The notes under the pieces are model-generated. The model saw only the letters and a program-made list of their open reading frames with translations, was not told the origin of the DNA and did not search any database. From Triatoma infestans (lineage: Eukaryota > Arthropoda > Insecta > Hemiptera > Reduviidae), in the NCBI GenBank assembly GCA_011037195.1, contig JAAEAF010002521.1:18955-82954 (forward strand): DNA of 64,000 nt, read 5' to 3'. The position numbers and the translations under genes were made by a program. Positions within the stretch are counted from its first letter, which is position 1; each line of letters opens with the position of its first letter. This document shows, one piece after another, positions 21,791 to 34,810 of the stretch.

Positions 21791-24700
21791 AATGTAATAA
21801 TAATAGTAATAATAAAGTGTTTATTTATAATACAGTTTTTCCTAAAGCTATCTTGAATCCAGACTATGCTTTATAAGAAATTTTTTGTTGCAAATGATGT
21901 TATAAACATCGCTCAACTTTATCCTCCAAACAAACATCAAGTATTTTACTATTTCTATCATAATCTAAAAAAATCAATAGAAAAAGAATGATTTATAATA
22001 TAAGCACATAAATAACATTATTTATACCTCGGTTCTTTGAGAAAATTAACAAGGGAATTCACAATACTGGGGAAAAAAACTAAAAGTAGGTAACTTGCAC
22101 ATCCCTACCGGTTTTTAAAGTGTGTGTAATTCTGTTTTCTTTTCAATAAAGTATTATTATAATATTATTAACGGTTTTAAAATTGTGAAAAGAGCTTTAA
22201 ATATTAAAATAAAATATTAATTTATAATATTAACCACAATGCTAATTTAGAAACATTTTAATCAAGTTTGCTCTTTATGATTTATTATTTTCTTTTAAAT
22301 ATAAATGATTAATTTGGGCGTAACTTGTAAGGCAGAATTTTAATAGAGAATAAGAAATTGAGGAACTAGTCACAAATACCTATATTAAATCTAAGTTTTA
22401 GAATAGGTAAACAAAGTTCGGTCTATTTCAAAACCGGCTTTTGACATGTTTTGCGTGCTCAAATCCAGGCCCTTAAGCTATTTTTCAAGGATTTTTGAAT
22501 AAAATTAGCCACAATCTTATGGGGGTGGGAAGAATATAGTTTATATGTATAAAAAACACGAAACATTTTTCTATACAATGTGTATATTGAACTCCAAAAA
22601 GGAATTGTTATTAAATTGAGTTCAATATAAATAATACTAGTATTTCTTACTTTTTTCTTATGGAAATTTCATAAATTTTGGAAAACTTATATGAGACACA
22701 TTTTTAAAAATTAATATGCTAGCTCTTCTCGTGATCAATTTTTAGTAAGCCACCTTCTCGTAAGCAGTCTTTTCTATGAGAGAAGATAAGATTAGTTCTA
22801 TAAGAATTACGAAAAGTTTTTATAAAAAAAATTATTTTCTAAGATTTCGAGCTTAAATATCCCCATTTCAATAGATATTTACTAATTTGATCATTGAAAA
22901 TTACATTAGTATGTAATTTAGAATAAGAACAAAAAGTACCTTATGTGTATAGTCCGACCAAAATTTCATGAACATGAAATGAGCGCGCTAAAAGCGGTGT
23001 ACAATCAAAGCAAAGACACTATATGAGATAAGGTTGGGAAGGTTACTGGATTACTTACTATTTTGATGTGCTTAGTTTAATTTATTTTATATAAAGTTAC
23101 TTTAAACAAAGAAATGTCTTTTGTAAACATTGCATTTTTTTTAATTATTTAGTGTATCAAACCTCCCAGCAGAATTTAGTATTTTGAATGTTTGTGTACT
23201 TGACCACTTACATAATATGTGTGTACTTTCTACCTATGTAATTCGGCTGTAGTTCTTTCAGTTGCCGATGTTCAAACAAATTGTGGCCGGACTAGTAAGA
23301 ATGTTTTTAAGTGTGTTTTCTAGAACTTTTTCTTTAACTTCTTACAGTACTGCATGCAAATTATTATCTAATATTTATACTTCATCATTGCAAAATTATG
23401 TATACATATATAGTACCCATATTGCATAATTATGAATAAAAATTATTCTCATAGAATATCTAAGTTGTTAATTATTTCCTTTAATCCAATGACTGTTTCT
23501 TTTTCTTTTTATATTGATAACCCCACTGTGAATCTATTTTCTAATTGCGTGTTTGTATTGATTGAAATATTAGCATACAAACGAAACTTTTGTTTGTATT
23601 TATTTTTGTATAAAACCTGAATTGAATAATAGCATTTATGCACAGTTTTGTTTAAGAAGAAAGATCTTAATAATTGATTTTATGAAAGTACCTATTTTCA
23701 CTTTTTACGTTATCTCATTATTAAAGAAACTGAGTTGTTTATTTTATGAATCATTTATGATTAGATACTCTACAAAATCACATTAAAAAATAATTCAAAT
23801 AAAATATTGTTTAACCAATTCAGTCGATTTAGTTTTAAACATTCAGTTATAAACACAATTTTCTCTTAGAATTCAGGTTTTTTTCATTTAAAACAACAAA
23901 TCATGACAAATTTGTCTGATGCTTATATGGATGGGAAATGGCTAAAACTAGCCTATTAAAGTTTAGTGTGAAATGTGCTTTCAGGACTTTTTTTTTCTGC
24001 TATAATCACAACTATAACTGACAAATTTTCTTCAAACTTCGAATTTTCTTTTAAACGTTTAATCGCCCTTAATATCACATTACTTATATATGAGGGGGAC
24101 ATTATTCTTACTAGTTTCTGGGACATACAGCCCATGAAGTGGATGTACATCGCAGATCCTCACGCAGGCTACTTATCAATACCCAAAATAAACTATAAAA
24201 TAATTATTTAATGTTAGCCTCACGTATTACAATCTCCATAACTAAATAATACGCCATAAAATATACAGATGTTCCACCTCTCAGGTTTACAGCTTATTTA
24301 CGACAAAAAAGTTCAAACATATTAAGATAGAACACAAGTCTCGATCGTTTTCGAGAAATAGGACATTTTATAATTTTTTTTTTCGTAAAAATGGTAAATT
24401 AGAATAAAGATTTTTATTTGTTTTGCTGTATTTGTTACAACATATCACTTCCAGACACTAAACTAAAGTAGGTAAACATAAAAACAAATTCATCTTATTT
24501 CTTTCTCAAAAGTTTGAGACAAAATTGATCCAGATATTATATAGATAGAGCTCTTAAGTTTTCACTCTGAAATATTATATTAGAAGCAAATGATCACTAG
24601 TGAAAAACATAAAATATTTCTAACCCTCATTGTTTTATTTCCTGAAATATGTATTATTGATTCAACCCTTATCTTATACAAATAATGGAAGGGGTGTAAA

Positions 24701-25080
24701 AGTTTCTTGATAATTGTCTAGTCATTCATTCAGTATAAAAATGCGGGCTTCACGTGACCCCCATCATCATACGCAACTCACTACATTTTATCTAAAGTGA
24801 ATGCAGCCCACATCTTTACATGCATCCTTTTATTGGCAGGGGCGCCTCAACATCACACCATTTTTTTTTTTTTATGTGCAACTAATCAAATTAATGGAAT
24901 AACTAAGCAAGAACAACGTTTTAAACATATGTCGGCCATCACTTGATACTATAATTTTTTTTTTAGTAGATAAAATGCTAATGTTTGTGAATAGTTTTCA
25001 ATGAATACAATTATACATGAAATTTCCTGTTCCCACATAAATTTCTAAGTACCCTTCACAGGCGAGAGAGGTTTTATCAT
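21791..25080. other. Long AT-rich intergenic stretch
   Basis: I find no gene, RNA gene or full element. A decayed SINE tail is possible at 24830-24880 ('GGGGCGCCTCAACATCACAC' followed by a T-run). The short ORFs at 23432, 23956 and 23975 lack recognisable features. Confidence 0.5.
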
Positions 25081-25084
25081 GTGA

Positions 25085-26670
25085 TAAAAATCTGGTATAC
25101 AACTTTCTCTTACTACTATGCTTGCAATTCAAACTGAAATATCTACCTGATTTTAATTACATTTACTTCACTACTGCATATGAAAGTATTGGGATCGTAT
25201 CAAATTATTGAATTTGAGTTTTCACAGGAAAAATAAGTTTCGAGGTCCCTTAAATAAGAAAAAAATGTGTCTTAAGCGAAAGAATTAAACAGATAAAAAC
25301 TATTATTTATAAATAACTCATTTATCATTTAATTTGTTATTCCTTTAGGTTACCAACTGACATTAATATATCGAACAAAATCCATCAATCGTAAGTCCTA
25401 CTTTAATGTTTGGTTTTTCAAGTTTTCCTGATTTTCTTTAAACATCGTACACTATCTGAACATTTAAATAACTATCACTTTTATTTGAAATACTTTCCTA
25501 GGAAAATTGAGTTTTTTGGGGAGTGAAAACATTAAGCTTTACTCTCAACTCCCATTTCAGTATATTGTTTGGTTATCATTTTACGGTAAGGTTCCGGAGT
25601 TTTTTTTGTAAAATTATTTACTTTAAGAGGAGGAAGTCTTGCGATCGTGTCAAATTTTCGATATCGAGTTTTTTAGAATATACACGTTTTGTTCGAAAAC
25701 GTAATTTTAGAAATTGCGTTTTATGTGTGTGTAAAAGAGTAACCGAAAGTAACGCTTTATGGAAGGGATTTTTCATTTTTTTTTTTTGCGTTTTACTTGA
25801 AAATGACTCTTAATGATTTTATTTATTAACTGCACATTTAAATAGCTACAACTTTATTTAAGACATTTTTCCGGGTGAGGTTATGTTTTCCTCTATAAAG
25901 TATCATTTCCTTTAGAGTGTTATTTTTAATAATATCATTTCCTCCAAAGTGTATTTATCATTTTATCAGCTACATAATATTAATTACAAATTAAATATAG
26001 TATCAAAATTTCGAGTTTTAAGAAAATTGGTTCATCACAAGTATAACTACTATACAGTTTTTTTTTTACTTTCTCTTATTTATTTCAGTTTTATACAATT
26101 TTCTCCATAAAGAAACAACGAATTTCATTAAATTTTTATACTTACCGTACATACAGAAACATATTATTATCACTTTTGTTGGCTTTAATTTTCCGAGTAA
26201 ATTCATTTAAGAGAGGTTTTAGAGTAGGGATCAGGTTATCCTTTCTTTAAAAAAAAACAAAACAATTTTTATAAAGTTTCTTGTTTGTCTCTTGCTTACA
26301 AAAGTAAAATAACTAGTAAGAAATATATTATGTTAGAATAGAATTAGTCAATTCGTAAAATTTTAAATCGCAGTAACAGAAAGTCGTGTGAATGATTCAC
26401 ACCAGATTTTTTTTTTCGAAAATGATTACGATTTTATTTAAAATTGGAATGTTACATGGGGGGGGGGGGGGAATTGATTTTTTTTTTTAGTATTCTAATG
26501 AATCGTGACGTTATGATATCAAAAATGTTAATTTGATAATTGTTGAATGTTATTAGCGCTATCTGTTATGCACTAATTTTATTTGAGTTATTGATTGCCA
26601 ATGTTATAATAAATTAGATTAAATGCAGTAAGGGATAGTCATGTGAGTGTTTCATATCAGATTTGTTTAT
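25085..26670 (+). repeat. Cluster of HINE-type repeat copies
   Basis: A chain of decayed copies. One runs from about 25618 ('AAGAGGAGGAAGTC' head, then 'TTGCGATCGTGTCAAATTTT') to a 3' end at about 26373-26412 ('CAGTAACAGAAAGTCGTGTG', 'ATTCACACCAGATTTT'). Another 3' end lies at about 26618-26660 ('GCAGTAAGGGATAGTCATGT'). An oppositely placed end lies at 25085-25115 ('AACTTTCTCTTACTAC'). A run of about 15 G at 26457-26471 lies inside. ORFs here are not genes. Confidence 0.6.
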
Positions 26671-27104
26671 ATAGGAAATGGTATGGCAAGTATGTACAAC
26701 TGGCCTTTTATAGCAGGTGTTCTTAATATGGGAACTTTTGAAGGTTTTTAAGGGTTCTGTAAGCTTAAATGAAAAAAATAACAAACAAACCAGTTCATTC
26801 TTTTATTTCTCCTTACCTAACAAATTTCCTACATCTTTCACATATAAAGATATGAATTAAATTACATTTAGCTAGATCTGTGGTGACCAGTAGAAATAAT
26901 TCAAATTTTCGAATAAAAAGTGAATAATAGAAATGTATAATCCTGCTAAAAAATGCCACATATTTCCAAGTAATCTACATTTCTTTTGTTAGCAAATTTT
27001 TGAAATAGACAATCGTGGAAATAAAATGATAATAATTATTTAAGAAAATGCTAAATATTAAAAGTTACAAATATGTTACATTCCAACAATTGTATAAACA
27101 TATA

Positions 27105-27790
27105 AAAATCTGGTGTGGTACACTCACACAATTTTTTTTTACTCCAGTTTTCAAAATTGTGATTCAAAAATTTTATAGTAAGTATATCAAATTTAATGAA
27201 ATTCGTCGATGTTTTTATGGAGGAAATTAAAAACGCACTTCCTGCCATCCGATTTTTTTGAAACTAGGAATATCAACAACATATTTAATACTAATTCATA
27301 TTATTTAGGTGATAGAATAGTGTAATAAACTGAAAAAGGACTTTAGAGGAAACCGTAACCACAACCCCTCTCCCCCAAAAGTATCCTTAAATAAATTTTC
27401 CCGAACAAATTTTTCAAATAACAGTTGTAGCTCTTTGTAAGTTTAGTTGATGTACCAAGTTTCAAGAAAATCGTTGGGATCCTTTTTCAAGAAAATCGCA
27501 AAAAAGTAAAAAAATTAACTAGTAAAGCGGTAGTTTCGGTTAAGGAATTTTGACAGATAACCTACTGTCGGATCCTATGGTGATAACTAAACGGAATATC
27601 ATGTTTGAACATTCTACGATTTTTGAGTTATGCTGTTCACATTACATACCCACTCACATAGACCATTTTCTAAAAACCACTTTTTTTTGGCTCAGGGAAC
27701 CTCAAAACGCATATTTCCGGTGAAAACTCATAGCGAAAATTTGACATGATTACAATACTTCCTCTTACTAGGATTAAGAGAAAGTAAAAA
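27105..27790 (-). mobile_element. HINE-type element, shorter inverted copy
   Basis: The 3' hairpin region 'TGTGTGAGTGTACCACACC' (minus strand, about 27109-27127) and a T-rich decayed inverted end are at the left. GGATTAAGAGAAAGT (27771-27785) with 'CTAGTAAGAGGAAGTATTGT' just inside is at the right. The length is about 660 bp because one ~280-bp module is missing relative to the full copies. It is otherwise collinear. Confidence 0.65.
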
Positions 27791-28380
27791 TTATTCGCTA
27801 AAAATAATTTGTTCGAAAGATAAAGAAAAATAATTTGTTAAAAACAATTTCGAAAATTTGGTCATACTCTTATTAGGTAAATGTTGTGAGATATTCTTTT
27901 TTTCAGAGTTTAGCTTAATTCCTAAAGCAAAAATTTAAAATTTTGTTGTTTCATTTATATATTTCATCCAGTATATCATTGGTATACGCAAAAAGATTTC
28001 TGGGCGTACGCGAGATAATTTGTAATAATAATCATCATTCAGATTTAAAAGTAGTATTTGATTTAGAGCAAATTTTTGTTAACATTTTTTATTTTAACTA
28101 GTGCAATCCTTTGTTGTAGTAAAATTTATTCAACAAATTGTAACTTAAATAAAACATGTTTATAGTTAATTCATAATGCAATATTATCTATTATTTTCAA
28201 ATTTCTGTTGAACAACTTCTCAGTCAAATGGATATACAAAGTGAATACAGCGAGAATATGGCGCGAACTTATATATATAATGTCAATCAGCAAGAGAAAT
28301 GCGAAAACCTCAAACTTCTCTTTTATTATAAATTATTCCTACTTTAGCAAGGAAGCATTCCCGTTACTTCCACGCAACTC
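27791..28380. other. AT-rich intergenic stretch, nothing recognised
   Basis: No supported feature between the HINE copy and the LINE fragment. Confidence 0.5.
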
Positions 28381-28384
28381 AAAA

Positions 28385-28900
28385 ATGACCACATAAAACG
28401 AACTCCTAGTATACAAAGTCGTCATCAGACCATGTTACTTCACGCTTCCTCCGCCTGGAGCGTGACTAGTAACAGTAACATAACTTCAGATAACCCAAAG
28501 ACTTGCGACTGACTCACCACGTCACACCAAAATCGACCTACTTCACGTAAAATCTTCTATAACCTCTGTTTATTCCCTCATCCATAATCGTCTCCTGAAA
28601 CTCCTCTCTAGTCTAGACTGTCATCCCAATCCACTCTGCCGCGAAATAGCAATCTACGATCCCTCCATACATTAGAGGCATAAAAGACTTGAAACACATC
28701 CTCTATTTTCTTAAAGCTGCAACTCTTTCCCTGCATATTGTTCCTCGCCTTATCCCAAAAATCGTTATAAAACAATGTAAGAAAGTTAATGTACATTGGC
28801 ACTTCTATTTATTATTATTGTATATACTTATGTATATTTGTAATAAAGCTTTTTATCTATCTATCTCCAAAGGAGAAATTGCTTTCTTTGCTGTTCAGAA
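28385..28900 (+). pseudogene. jockey-like LINE 3' end fragment
   Basis: Broken frames carry the C-terminal part of a jockey-group ORF2. These include a 'VVIRPCYFTLPPPGA'-like position, 'SIYSLIHNRL'-type sequence followed by 'LSSLDCHPNPLCREI', and downstream a long frame with 'LYILMYICNKAFYLSI'. The 3' end (about 28845-28870) reads 'AATAAAGCTTTTTATCTATC', a typical jockey-type terminus with short tandem repeats. It is inactive and 5'-truncated. Confidence 0.65.
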
Positions 28901-31160
28901 AGGAGGCAGAAGTTCACAATACTTACAGAATAAACTCAATCTCTAAAAAGACAGGAAAAGACCCCCACAGTTACAAAGCATTCAACATCTGTCACTAACG
29001 TCATAATTCAATCATAATAGAAAGTAATTCAGCAACAAAAATCTCTGTAAAATAAACCAATCCAAAATATTATGAGACTATTTTTAAAAATTTTGTAAAC
29101 AATAAAAAGAAAAGTTATACATTTCATATTCAAACATTATGTTCTAATTTTTAATGTAACTAAATTATTGGCACACCTTCAACGCCTACACTTTACGCAC
29201 TATAAAATATATGAACAAAAATATTAAAATTCAATTGAAAGAAAATGCGACCCACATAACCTATGGATGACTCATTTCACAGCAGGATCTAAGAGCAGAT
29301 CTTTTCAATTTCTCTTACTTGCATAAAAATGTTTTCTGTTATTTAAACCTTTCGTAAATCTTGCTTGTCGGGTCTCCTGATTGTACCTTCTACAAAATAG
29401 AATACACACATACACAAAAGAGAGAGAGAGAGAAAGATTATTCTCTACAAACGTCTTCACCGAAACAGGGGAATCAAAAATTACTTGCGGGTAAAAATTA
29501 GATTTTGAAAATCTGACTATTGTTCTTTTTCTTACATGAAATATGAGAAAGTAAAAAAAAATTCTTGGAACTTAACAAACAACAATGTGTGCAAACATTT
29601 TTTTATAATAAATTGCATTCGTTGCATTGACCCTCTGACCAATACTTACGCAACTAATCTACCTTGCACTAGATTAGATTTTACTGTCACCGTAATATCT
29701 GGTAATTTACAATTTTTAGATGATAAAAACTTCTAAAAAAAGGTGGTTTAATTTTATATTTAAATAAACTCAGTTTTACATTCTATTATTGCTGGAAGAA
29801 GAAGTTTTGTTTCAAATTTCATCTAAAATTTTTATCTAAAAATTTGATTTTACTTTTTGCATTCGCCTAATATAAATTTCATTTCCATGATGCTTTTTTT
29901 GTCATTGTCCTTGTTGAAAGGGCGGAAGAAGGGGGAAAAACTAAAAAAAAGGAAAGAACGCAGACATCATAAGACCCATTGTTCACTAACCAGCTCTTAC
30001 CGCATTAATAAAGGCATCGAAGCACACACACAGACATTTGTTGAGCTGTGATTAAAAAAAAACATAGAAGACGTGATTATTCAGCCTTCTAGTGTATAGA
30101 AGAAACTCGGAAGTTCATTTAACCTACAAGACTCTACCAATCTTAGGGAATGAGAATCTCATTTCATCCAAAACCTAAAGTATGCTCTAGAATTTATCAT
30201 TTCAATGGTAACCAATTTCGCCTGAAAGATAGATCTGTAATTACCAAGGTCGTGCCTGCAGTAGTCTGGGTACTAGTGGGAATAGTGTGTAGAACTGTGT
30301 ACCTCACTTATAGAAGCCAGCGCCAGCATTGGCAATAAACTGAACTATCCATAAAAACGGAATTATCCAAAAATGTAAGTTTTCCAATTATTTGTTATCA
30401 TATAAAAAAGATCAAGCTAAATTTTTTTTCAATTAAAGAACTTCCACATTGGAAACAAGCAAAAAGTTGCATTGTTTTAGTTTGATAAAACTAAAAGATT
30501 GATCAGTTTCTAATCTCTCAATTAAGATAATTTTCTTCAAATAATAAGTAAGGAAGTAATAAATACATTCAAATTTTAAAATAAATTGCTGTACTTTTTA
30601 ATAAATTCACGTGTGCAATGATTCCATGTCTATTTATTACTTTATACATTTGCATATATATAAAATTAAGCAACTAGTTATTTATCAAGAAGAATGCTAA
30701 AGAAATTTATTATTATAATCCAGAACAGTGTGAATGGCGTTACTATTAATTGCTGAAATAGTATATATTTAGAAAGACCCTACAGTTAAAGAGGATAAAG
30801 GTGGGCTCAGGAAGTGGTCAAACCGCTACAACTTTTTCTACAACGAAACCTCCTCGTTGCCCCTACCATTCTTAGTTCAGGCCAACTAATTTTAACTATA
30901 TATTCCATTCAAATATTGTTTCTTAGTTTAGAAAAGGAAATGGCAGATTATCTAAATAAAATTTATAACTTTAGTATACTATTATTGCTTTTTATGTAGT
31001 TTTCTTTTTCTTATTGCCGCAAGATAGATATTCGTTTAAAATCTTAATCGTTTATAATTTTCGAAATTGAGTACAGAAATGCAGATCAGAAAGATGAAGC
31101 ATTGAAAAGATTGGGCAATTTTTTATTGGCAGATACCAGGCATTTAGATATACTTGTTGT
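28901..31160. other. AT-rich intergenic stretch, no supported gene
   Basis: Only short ORFs without recognisable domains (29536, 29857, 30150, 30814). A (GA)n run lies at about 29421-29434. I see nothing else to support. Confidence 0.5.
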
Positions 31161-31164
31161 GATT

Positions 31165-31241
31165 GGATCCGCAGAGCTGAAAATCAGAGATATTTTCCGT
31201 GACGTCGACAGGTTTCTGGCGTTCGCCCATCATCTCCAAAG
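31165..31241 (-). repeat. Penelope-like terminal-repeat fragment
   Basis: Matches the family's terminal repeat on the minus strand: 'GGATCCGCAGAGCTG', 'ATCAGAGATATTTTCCGTG', 'GGTTTCTGGCGTTCGCCCAT'. A few short deletions separate it from the 10731 copy. Confidence 0.8.
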
Positions 31242-32293
31242 TCGAAATTTTTACTAATTGTTTGATGCCCTTACTTCCCACCAGATGGTAAAATCAGAAT
31301 TATACTGATAGAGGGAAGCTTAACGTCTCAGCTCCCCCAGAACTCACCAAAGATTCATTTTTGGGAAAAAAATAAATAGGTTTTATATAATATTTTGTTT
31401 ATGATCATGATCACCAATATCATGTTTATATGGAATTTGCAGTAAACTGAAAACTCTTTGCTGAAAATTCGTACTTCCAATAAACCAATTTTCTTCAAAT
31501 TATTTTTTAAACAAATTTAAGTCTTCTATATACTTAGTAAGTTAGTAAGGGTCGTACAATATTTTGAACGTGGGAGTTTACAGTCTTAGTCACATTCGAA
31601 AATCGTTGGTTATTTTAGAAACAAATAGCAAAAACTAAAATAACGTTCAGAAAAGTTGCACTTCTAACAAATCCTATTGTGATATATATACGGAATTCGA
31701 GTTTAATCTACTTAAGATTTTTCGTTTTTGAAATAATTCATTCTCACATTCAATAGGTGTATTTAGAACAATACTTAACAGATATTTCAAACGGAACTTA
31801 AAAGATATTTAAAGAACATTAATGGACATATGAGATTTTATGCGCCGTAGCATATTTTATATATTATATCCACTTGCTATGACGGATAAAATCCCAGCTT
31901 TGCATAGCCATTCACATATTAAACATTAATGACATTTGTGACTTTATTTTGTGTAAAGAAACATTTTTTCGTACTCGAGCGACCTCGAAACACGTATTAC
32001 CATCAAAGGTTAAATTTTGTAAATGATCGCGTCTTCTACTTGTTTAATGCCCTTACTTCCCACCAGATGGTGAAACCACAATTATACTGATAATAAGAAA
32101 ATATAAAATATCCAGATAAATAAAAACTTTTTGTAATCTTTCTTTCTTATTAATTTTAACAAAATTTAATTCAATTAAGTGGAAATCTCTCTCTTCCAGT
32201 GATTGAGTGGTACGTTTTTGACTTGCCTGCCCATGTTCTAATGATTTTTCATTGTATCACATTATTCTCTTCTAAAATTGTATATACTTACAA

Positions 32294-33182
32294 TTTTTAC
32301 TTTTTCTTACGCCTAGTAAAAGAGGAAGTATTACGATGGTGTCAGAAATGTTTTTACCGAATGGTTTGTATGTAATAGTGTGTGCCTATGTGTTTTACAG
32401 AATATCTCAGAAACCAAAAGTCACAAGAAGTTCAAATTTGGTACTCCGTTTAGGCACTACCACCGCATCAGACATGAAGATTTCGGGCAAAATCCATCTA
32501 CCAGAAGTGCGACTTTACTGAACGGTTTTTATTTTTTTGTTTCAGTTTTTCGTCATTTTCTCCAAAATGGCTCCAACGATTTTCTTTAAACTTCATATAC
32601 TATCTACAAACATAAATATCTGTCACTTTTATTTAATACATTTTCCCGGGAAAATTGATTTTTTGTGGGTTCTGGGGGGAGAACAGTAGGTTATATTTTC
32701 CTCTAAATTACAACTACAGTATAATCTATGAATTTTACCATCTATAGAATATTACCTACACAACAGAAGCATTGTTAGAATTCCAAATTTGAAGAAGTTG
32801 GTTTACCAGAAGTGCAATTTTACAGAATAGGTTTCTGAGTTTTTTTTCTTTGGAATTTTCCTAAAAATAGTTACAAAGATTTTCTTTAAATTTGGAATAC
32901 TTGCATTTAGATAGAAACGTATCACTTTTATTTGAAACATTATTCCAAAAAATCGTTTTTAGACGTAATTCTGAGGAAGCAGAAATGTTAAAATTCTCAA
33001 GTGTTTGTTCATTATTGGCTGGCTTTCTAAGTGTAAACATTCTCCACCTGTCTCTGTTGGTAGGTTGGCATTTGCCCCCTAAATTTATGTTTGGAGATGT
33101 AAGCAAAATTTGTCATTTTATATATTTATAACTGCATCAGGAGGAAGAGCAAGCCATTTTGAGGGATTCACAACAGATTTTT
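32294..33182 (+). mobile_element. HINE-type element copy
   Basis: Left end ACTTTTTCTTACGCC (32299-32313) with palindrome CTTACgcctaGTAAAAG. Right end GGAGGAAGAGCAAGC (33140-33154), followed by 'GAGGGATTCACAACAGATTT'. Two ~280-bp modules ('AAAATGGCTCCAACGATTTT' near 32560, and a second near 32860) lie between. The internal frame 'SSNLVLRLGTTTASD' resembles that of the copies at 1639 and 2281. Confidence 0.65.
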
Positions 33183-33329
33183 CTTATATAGTTTAATGAT
33201 AATAATATTGATCAAGAAAGGATTAATATTTTGTTGGCAGTGTCATTTAAAATTTGATGTAAAGCATAAATATGTCAGTCTCTTACTGCACTGCTCAACA
33301 ATTCTAACAAACTTTATTAGCAGATTAGG

Positions 33330-34180
33330 ATAAATGACAAACTGACAAGATTTTGGTTAGCACTTAAGAGAAAGTGAAAAAATTAGTAAATTCGAAACTT
33401 CTGGTCAACATATTTTCTGCCAAGTAGGGTTTTTTTCTTTTAAAAATTCTGAAGGCTTGTTTGTATTATGTAGACTGTAGAAAGGTGAAATACTCTGAAA
33501 TGTTATTTTAAAGGGAAAGTCAAACATCACATTTTTACTCAGAATTTCATAAAATTCAATTTTCCCTGAAAAATGTTTCAAATAAAAGTGTAAGATACAT
33601 AAGTGTGGTTAAGAAAAAAAAAAGTAATGCCTGCTGGCTTGAATTCCAATTCATATATATCATGAAAGAATAGAAGCACATTCTTTATTGCCAATATTTT
33701 TCCAGATATCAATGTAACTGCTATCCCCTGGTCTTGAACTGAAGACTTCTCAGTTACAAGTCTATGCTCATATCTTAGCTACTAAATCCGCCCCGAAATA
33801 TGTAGTTAAAGCATGAGACTATCATGGAAAACTAAAAACAATAAATAAAAACTAACATTCATAAATTACCATATCCAGTTGTTGATTGTGACCAAAATTT
33901 CGTATCCGGGTTCCTTGGTGATAACTACAGAACATTATGTTTGGGATTAATATTCTAAGATATTTAGAGATATTTTTAAGATATTTATGTCTCACACACA
34001 CCCAGAGGAATTATATGCAAAAAAAAAAGCTTTTTATAAATAAGAGACCACAAATCATTCATTTCCAGTGGTAACTCGATTTGTAAAATTTGACATGATC
34101 GTATTACTACTATTACTTACAACAATAACAGAAAGTTAAGCATTCTATTAGAGTGTTTCATATGAATGAATGATGGGCAG
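33330..34180 (-). repeat. HINE-type repeat relics
   Basis: Decayed blocks in the inverted order, for example 'TTTCCCTGAAAAATGTTTC' near 33560 and 'CATTTCCAGTGGTAACTCG' then 'AATTTGACATGATCGTATTA' near 34060-34110. No intact ends. Confidence 0.45.
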
Positions 34181-34249
34181 AGTGTCGAGACAGGCTAAGA
34201 TTATGTTATTAAGAGCATTTTTTTACTGATCGTAATCATCCTGGGATAA

Positions 34250-34445
34250 GATTGTTACATTGTTGTAGGGAATATTGTACTGCGACCTGAAAGATCTATT
34301 GCAACCCCCTGGAGCCTTCTCAATGCGGCAGTAAGCTATGGCGGCTGCTAGCAAGAGAAAATCCAAAGGCAATATTGCTGGACTCGTACCCGGGCACCTC
34401 CGCGTTCTAGTCCAGTGCGCTACCACTGAGCTTAATCCGTTCATT
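34250..34445 (-). repeat. tRNA-Ala-type SINE, inverted, with target-site duplication
   Basis: On the minus strand a tRNA-like head ('GATTAAGCTCAGTGGTAGCG', 'GGTGCCCGGGTACGAGTCC') is followed by a short body and the tail 'GCAATAGATCTTTCAGGTCG'. The 12-bp direct repeat ATCCTGGGATAA flanks it at 34238-34249 and 34446-34457. The tail differs from those of the copies at 19612 and 39680, so the family is modular. Confidence 0.85.
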
Positions 34446-34810
34446 ATCCTGGGATAAAATGGATTTCATATCTTGAAATCATTAGCAAAAATTTAAATTA
34501 GGCAAAACTTAATAATGTCCTACTCATATAAAAACATAAAATAAAATAAAAAGAATATTCAATGAAAAGAAAAATTGGGATTAGAAATGACATTTAATAA
34601 AAATTAAAATATCATATATAATAATATAAAGTTTATATTTATACAAAACTATACTTTAAAGTCATACATGTGCTCACACAATATTGCAATAAATAAACTT
34701 CAATTTAAAAAAAACAAAAAACTTAATATCTTACAAGATTTCTTTGCCAATAAGAGATTTTATTTATAATACCTTTATTTTATAAAATATGAAGGCCCAA
34801 TCAAAAATAT

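Noticed and set aside
23975..24211. Overlapping ORFs on both strands at 23.9-24.2 kb
   Set aside because: Neither strand shows a domain, and short open frames are expected by chance over 3 kb of AT-rich DNA.
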